This document shows positions 58,050 through 64,000 of a stretch of 64,000 nucleotides of DNA, piece by piece. The notes under the pieces were generated by a model, which worked only from the letters and a program-made list of their open reading frames with translations, ran no database searches and was not told the origin of the DNA. Position numbers and translations under genes: made by a program. Each line of letters starts with the position of its first letter. Position 1 is the first letter of the stretch. The DNA is taken from assembly GCA_012934845.2 (NCBI GenBank), contig WNNJ02003285.1, positions 88,914 through 152,913 on the forward strand, written 5' to 3'. The DNA is from Pomphorhynchus laevis (lineage: Eukaryota > Acanthocephala > Palaeacanthocephala > Echinorhynchida > Pomphorhynchidae).

Positions 58050-58745
58050 AATGTTTTTAAATCGATATTCTTTAATATTTTTGTAATTTCAAAAAATAAC
58101 TTTTACTAAGTATTTGTTTTGTCTATATTATAATATTTATAATATTATCTATAAATGACATAAGGACGGTGTCAAAGATCCTACTACATAAGGCCTTCTG
58201 AAAAAGGCCATATGTAGCGGGAACTTTAATTTTTAGTAATTTTAAAGGTTTTCTTAAATATTTTTTTATCTCTGTATTGCCTATGATAAAAACATTTATA
58301 TAAGATATTTTAGTATTTTCACAAGAAGTGGAATAAACTACAGCTTTATAAAAGAGAAAATTTAAGTTTTTTTTTATCGTAATATTCTCAATAACAGACA
58401 TCAGGCATTCCTGCTATTCAATTAATACCAGGATTTGGAAAGATAAAACATCGGATATGATATAAAATCTTTTTAAATCGATATTCTTTAACATTTTTGT
58501 AATTTCAAAAAGACCTTTCATTAAATATTTGTATTTTTTCTATATGACCAATTAAATTATTATCTATAGATGGCATAAGGCCGGTTTCAAGAAGGCCTGT
58601 GATAAGGCCTTCTTAACAAGGCCATATGTAGCAGGACCTTTAATGTTTTTGTAATTCTTTTACTTAAGTTTTTTTATCGTTCTATTATCGATGATAACAG
58701 ACATCGGGAATTCTTGTTATTCAATTAATATCGGGATTTGGTTTT
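58050..58745. repeat. Local duplication of about 190 bp plus a 50-bp unit
   Basis: 58050-58240 and 58470-58650 match (ttaaatcgatattctttaa, tttttgtaatttcaaaaa, aaggccttct...aaggccatatgtagc). 58390-58437 and 58693-58741 match (taacagacatc.gg.attc.tg, attcaattaata.c.ggatttgg). Order A-B-A'-B', so a tandem duplication of about 300-420 bp. Contains ggcctt/aaggcc inverted motifs. Confidence 0.8.
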
Positions 58746-59800
58746 AATTTTATATTTTTTATATTCGGCATTTTATAAATGCCGATAAAACATCGGTATT
58801 TATAAAATCTGCATTTATATGTGAATTCAAAGTTATGTACTGACTTATTGCCACTGCGCGGTATATGATGTAATTAATCAACAATATTTTATCGCACTAC
58901 TATTTTTAGAATAAAGCACTCGAATGTGTGCTTTCAGGATGTTTTAATCTTGCAGTTGGAATTTAAATTTGTATTTTAGTCTAAAGTCTGTTACTTATCA
59001 GTTTGAATTGTGGAAATTCGCCTGATATTTTAAAATTCGATAGATCTTAAGACGTAGCACTTGTTTAATTGTCGTAACATGTCATCTTAAATTAGTTGAC
59101 TATAGGCACAAAATGTTTTGCCATCAAGTGATGATCACGAGGAGATACAAAAGAGTAAAAGTTTGATTGTTTGGAAATTGGACAAGCTTCCGTGAAATAT
59201 TTAAATATCTACAATACAAGACAAAATATTTTGGTAAATCAAATATATTCTAATCAATAATTAATAATAGAGTATAATGTAATAGAAGTAATATCTAATA
59301 GAAAATATTTTTTACAGCAAAATAAATCATTTTTTATTATTCTCAATAATTAATATTAATAATTAATAATTTAATTATATAATTTAAATAAATTTAAAAT
59401 CCTAGCTAAAGAATTCTTCCAGATTTTTGATAAATTATAATTATAATTTTTATAAAATTATACAAGTCAGAGTGTGTAATTGGCTAAGAAAATAGAATTA
59501 CAAAACACTAATAAATTATGAATAGACTGTAAATCAAAATCTGTTAAATATTTGCATGATTTTCGTAATCCGTATGTTTTGATTGAACTTTTAATCAATT
59601 ATTGATTATAGTGTTTTTTTCTTGACAATTTAAAGTATTTACTAACATTAGTATATGATTATTTCATTTTGTTATTCAATTTCTTTCAAATTATGTCGAT
59701 TTTAATTTCATTTTTACCTTTTAATAAATTAATTAACTAAAAATAAATATATTAATTAAATAAATTAACATGTCTTTAAATTTCATTTGCATTGACACTA
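58746..59800. other. AT-rich spacer
   Basis: No gene recognised; includes the expected 3' flank of the minus-strand exon that ends at 59802. Confidence 0.4.
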
Positions 59801-59801
59801 T

Positions 59802-59966
59802 TTAGAACAATGTATCATACTCATTGTCTTGCGTATTATCCTGATTTTCGATAATGGTGTCTGGTATTCGCCTGAAATTTCTGTTTGCACTAACTGAATG
59901 TACAACATTTCTGTGCATGTCCTTTGACATCTGGTCCATTAATGTCGGAGCGACATATGTGAAGCC
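59802..59966 (-). CDS. S6-kinase-type C-terminal exon (AGC-kinase hydrophobic motif region), inverted
   Basis: Minus-strand exon with acceptor ttttag directly before GGC. It reads GFTYVAPTLMDQMSKDMHRN, then NFRRIPDTIIENQDN, ending DNEYDTLF and TAA (59802-59804). GFTYVAP is the hallmark of p70/p54 S6 kinases, where TYVAP is the hydrophobic motif phosphorylated by TOR (Thr389 in human p70). The family sequence after the AGC tail is ...FLGFTYVAPSVLE. The exon enters in phase 0, exactly the phase in which the plus-strand exon ending at 63098 leaves, and that exon stops at the residue before this motif. It lies on the other strand and upstream, so normal splicing cannot join them. It may be the true last exon displaced by inversion, part of a second copy, or an assembly error. 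Confidence 0.85.
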   Translation of the reverse strand, partial: GFTYVAPTLMDQMSKDMHRNVVHSVSANRNFRRIPDTIIENQDNTQDNEYDTLF

Positions 59967-60153
59967 CTAAAATAAAAAATATAATTTTTGTAAAATGTTT
60001 GAAACAGATATAATCGTGATATCTGCTTGAGCATAATTTTAAATAAATCGTGAATTATGAGATATTTTATGTAACTCGGTATTTACTTCAGAAATCTATT
60101 TAAATTTAAAATATTATTTTATTAAGCAAGATTACATTCGGGGTAAAGTCAAC

Positions 60154-60376
60154 ATGGTTTTGGCGAAGCATCCCGAGAGTGCAAATCAAAAAATAATGTA
60201 AATAATGTTATTGATATTTCGGCTGGACACGAGCGTTTTCAACTGTATATATATTATCTGTAGAATTTTTTACGTAAAAATTTAAGAGATAATATACACA
60301 ATTAAAAACGCTCGTGTCCAGCCGAAATATCAATTATTTTATGATTTGCACTCACGGGATGCTTCGCCGAAAGCAT
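60154..60376. repeat. Fold-back element of about 223 bp
   Basis: Long inverted repeat: the left arm from ttggcgaagcatcccg (about 60158) runs to 60260, and the right arm from about 60285 ends cgggatgcttcgccgaaagc. It includes the conserved block tttcggctggacacgagcg. Arms are about 90-100 bp with some mismatches. MITE-like; no target-site duplication identified. Confidence 0.85.
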
Positions 60377-60947
60377 ATTTTTATATTAGTGATATATCAT
60401 ATTATATTAAAAGTATTGCCTTTGAATTTCCGTGATGCAATAATTGCAACAAGGTTTAAATAATTAAACAAACCATCAGAAATCATTGTTCAATGGTCAC
60501 ACTTTTGTTTCTCTAACGATAATTCGAAGACATTATAATTTAAAATATTAAAATGTTTTCAATAATTAAAATAATCAACATGGATATGTTTTTCATTTGA
60601 ATTTATAAATTACAAAACATTAAAAAAGCATTGTAGCTAAAACATTTTCCTATTTCGGTTATAAGAATCAATAGGAACAGGAAAGATAGCCAATTACTTG
60701 GAAATAATATGTTAATAATATATATAATAAATATATTAATCAAGTTTCTATATGTTTTATTTTGGATAAGCAGTAAAGTCTATTATATGGAACATTATTT
60801 CTAATCATATTTAATAATTATTATTATTAATAATTAATTATTAATAATAATTCGAAATTGCTCGGTCAATATCGGCCTGTCTCCGGAGTCCACGGTCAAC
60901 ACGAGGTACTCCCATGCGTAGTACATTCAAACACCCAGCCGACTCGT

Positions 60948-60992
60948 CTTCGTAGCTGTATCCAGCTACGAAGGTAACTGGATACAGTTACC
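60948..60992. repeat. Twin perfect hairpins
   Basis: cttcgtagctg/cagctacgaag (60948-60958, 60963-60973) is followed at once by ggtaactg/cagttacc (60973-60980, 60985-60992). The loops tatc and gata are complementary to each other. Located between the inverted S6K exon and the plus-strand exons. Confidence 0.8.
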
Positions 60993-61692
<700 letters not shown>

Positions 61693-61743
61693 TGATAATC
61701 GACTATATTGGCAATATTAGCATATATCACTGTTTTTGTTTAG

Positions 61744-61851
61744 CCACCATTTTCAGACGCTGATAGAAAACGGACAATGGACAAAATTATTAAAGGAAAA
61801 TTACAAATCCCGAGATACACAAGTGTTGAAGCTAAAGATCTGATGCGCAAG
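61744..61851 (+). CDS. S6 kinase-like, next exon
   Basis: Entered after a 54-bp intron (acceptor ttttgtttag), phase 0. PPFSDADRKRTMDKIIKGKL, QIPRYTSVEAKDLMRK, matching S6K PPF...RKKTIDKILK.KL.LP.YLT.EARDLLKK. Donor gtatgt. Confidence 0.9.
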
Positions 61852-61898
61852 GTATGTTGCTATTTTTCAATTTTTGAATATTTAATTTGGTAATTTAG

Positions 61899-61961
61899 CT
61901 TCTGCGTAAATCACCGAAAAACAGAATTGGCAGCTCTTTGGAGGGCACTCGAGAAATCCAG
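61899..61961 (+). CDS. S6 kinase-like, third visible exon
   Basis: After a 47-bp intron. LLRKSPKNRIGSSLEGTREI plus Q. Corresponds to S6K LLKRN...RLG.G..DA.EVQ; the Arg of KNRIG is subdomain XI. Donor gtattt. Confidence 0.9.
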
Positions 61962-62909
61962 GTATTTGTTTTAATGTACTACTTGCTTCTTATAAATATA
62001 TTAATCTTTAATTTTCATTAAATTCATTTCGAAAATTAAAGGAGTAAGAAAATTTTATGATTCACAACAGATAATTGCCCATCACTAAATTTCAACAGTC
62101 ACAGCCATCATCTTCAAGTGATGATTTTAAGCAGCTAATTGCTATTGTCTGCGCCCGTGTATAATTAATCACTGATTAATTATAAATCACTAGTTATAAT
62201 AATTATTAATAACTTCTTTTTCTTCAGTGTTTGTTCCGTTTCGTTACGGAGTCCGCTTTTTCCATTGTCACGCCGTTGGGCCTTATTGATGATTGACATT
62301 TGTTTGCGTCAAGAACGCGGCCGTACCATTGTAATTGTCTTTCACCAAGTTAATTGATACACCATTTTATAATGTCGATGCGACGGTGTTGTTTTACCAC
62401 TGTCTTACCACGAAGTCTGTAACCAAGCCTCCTTCTTTCTCAGCACGGGCTTGGGACTGACCATGACGGAGTTAATAATTAATAACTAATTATGATAATT
62501 AATTATATATTATAATTATTAATCATTCCTCTAAGTTGTGGAATTTTAAAAATATTTTATTATATACTATAATATTCAAGGTATATTATATACTCTAATA
62601 TTTCAGGTTAATTAACTAATTTAAATATTTGAGGTAACTTATCTAATTTAAAATAAACAAAACATTTAAATTTTATTTTTTAATTGCTAAATAAACGTGG
62701 AAAATAAATGTTATTTAATATTCCAAATGAACATTGAATAAAGTAATTTTAAATAGCTTTTATTAAATTATAGCTGGAATTATAAAATGGTAAACCTTTT
62801 TAATATATTTAATTACTTCATTCTGTTATTAAATAGTATTAAAATTTAAATTTAAAAAATAATTACGATACGATTTTGATATTATTTATTTGAAAATGAT
62901 GTTTTATAG
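61962..62909. other. S6K intron of 948 bp with LINE fragment
   Basis: Much longer than its neighbours because of inserted repeat sequence at about 62226-62470; the rest is AT-rich. Consensus ends (gtatttg, gttttatag). Confidence 0.75.
62226..62470 (-). mobile_element. LINE fragment, RT C-terminal region
   Basis: Minus-strand reading gives GERQLQWYGRVLDANKCQSS, like the RLRWYGHVLR motif near the C-terminus of many RTE/Tx1/jockey-type RTs, preceded by short broken stretches. Antisense in the intron. Confidence 0.6.
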
Positions 62910-63098
62910 CGACATCGATTCTTCCGAAGTATTGACTGGCAACTTGCGATTAATAGTCAACTTACTCCGCCATACAAGCCACCTGTTTTTGGAGATGAAG
63001 ATATCAGCCAATTTGACACCAAATTTACAAACGAGCCTCCTGTAGATACACCTACTGATGCGTTTTTACAAGGGTCAATCGAGTCTGATATTTTTAAG
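62910..63098 (+). CDS. S6 kinase-like, AGC-tail exon
   Basis: 63 codons, phase 0: RHRFFRSIDWQLAINSQLTP, PYKPPVFGDEDISQFDTKFT, NEPPVDTPTDAFLQG, IESDIFK. Matches S6K HPFF..I.WE.L....V.PPFKP....E.DVSQFDSKFT...PVDSP; the TPVDSP-like turn-motif region is PPVDTPTD. Donor gtttgt. The residues that should follow (GFTYVAP) are not found downstream to 64000 but sit on the minus strand at 59802-59966. Confidence 0.9.
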
Positions 63099-64000
63099 GT
63101 TTGTAATTGATGCTGAAACAATATTATCTGAATAATATTGTTGTAGATTACTATTCATGAATCTAAATACTGCGAACAATCTAAGTTCAATTTGAATTAC
63201 ATATAAATGATTCTTAATAGAAATAATTTATCGTTCACAGTAATTACATTGCAATTATAATAAAAAATTTGAAAATTAATAATAAATTAAAAATAATTAA
63301 ATCAATTATAAATTAATTAATAGTAGAGGTATATCTGAAATCTTGCTAAGAAAGTAAACCATAGATTTTACTTGTCTACAAGTCAACACTACAATCTATT
63401 TTACGAAAGAATTCACTTCGCTGAATGAGCTTTTAATTATTTAATAATAGCGTTCAATGATTAATAATTATCGTTTAAAGCTTTGAGAAAACATTATGTT
63501 TTATGTAGCTGGTATTACGTGTCTGCAAAGTCTAGGAAAATGGAATTTACAAAATAATAAAAAAAATAAATTTTAAGTGAAAAATTGCAAAGTCTAGGAA
63601 AATGGAATGTACAAAATAATAAAATTCTTTTAAATTTTAAGTGAAAAATCTTAAAACCTTCAATCTTATCACCAAAATTATGTAATCTGATCGACGGAGT
63701 GAAATTAATGCCTAACGTAATTTTATTAAAAATGGATATAAATAACAATGAATTTGGCTAGAAAGTTATTATATAAAATGCCTTAAAAGCAATCGAATTT
63801 CATCTTCCTCCTTGAGTAAATACGTATATCCCGATCTTTTTAAAAGCAGAATTAAAATCTTAGATACTACATTATTGTTTTGTCTCAAATAGTCTTGATT
63901 TATTTTAAATTGTATATTTAATACTGAATTAATTAAATCTACGTTTATTTGCATTTATTAAACTCATCTAAGTTTTTCATGGTCCGCTAATGAACATGCT
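63099..64000. other. AT-rich sequence after the last S6K exon
   Basis: No exon recognised on the plus strand. 63520-63650 is an approximately 63-bp sequence in two tandem copies (tgcaaagtctaggaaaatgg...ttttaagtgaaaaat). A 61-codon minus-strand open stretch at 63769-63954 looks like chance. Confidence 0.5.

Overview
The window looks like nuclear DNA of an AT-rich invertebrate animal. It has spliced genes with GT..AG introns, many only 45-55 bp long, and animal gene families: a stathmin-like protein, an S6-kinase-type AGC kinase and a ubiquilin-derived pseudogene. It is full of non-LTR retrotransposon debris and tRNA-headed SINEs. No bacterial operon, rRNA gene, functional tRNA gene or CRISPR array was seen. 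The species cannot be named from sequence alone.

Layout. 1-2.5 kb is a 5'-truncated CR1/L2-like LINE. 2.9-3.6 kb is an intact stathmin-like gene on the minus strand. 4.0-10.4 kb is nested repeats: a LINE 3' end, a ~75-bp satellite, and a split copy of a reverse-transcriptase element that I call family R (YIDD motif, possibly Penelope-related). 10.45-14.5 kb is the longest copy of the CR1/L2-like LINE, with both ORFs decayed.

12.7-39.8 kb is a set of large direct duplications. The unit carries, in order, part of the LINE, a fold-back element, two SINE copies, a ubiquilin pseudogene, an RT-family relic keeping a zinc finger and a nuclease-like domain, the first exon(s) of a host gene, a 16-bp minisatellite and a family R fragment. 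Copy 1 runs 12,712-24,110. Copy 2 starts at 24,121 and breaks off at 30,056. After 3.3 kb of AT-rich family R debris, the sequence resumes at 33,364 and runs to 39,768.

From 36.6 to 51.6 kb a plus-strand host gene of unknown function can be followed. It has an ATG exon, a probable second exon and six further exons; all seven of the defined exons fit phase-1 introns. Its introns hold LINE, family R and LTR-element remains. The copies of its first exons at 20.9-23.3 kb are therefore a partial duplicate of its 5' end.

52-59.7 kb is mostly repeats: a 162-bp perfect-arm hairpin, a second LINE type, another family R 3' end and local direct repeats. The right end holds an S6-kinase-like gene: four plus-strand exons at 61.6-63.1 kb encode the kinase C-lobe and the start of the AGC tail, and the gene runs off the window. 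The exon that should come next, with the GFTYVAP hydrophobic motif, is on the opposite strand 1.6 kb upstream. This is the strongest anomaly in the window.
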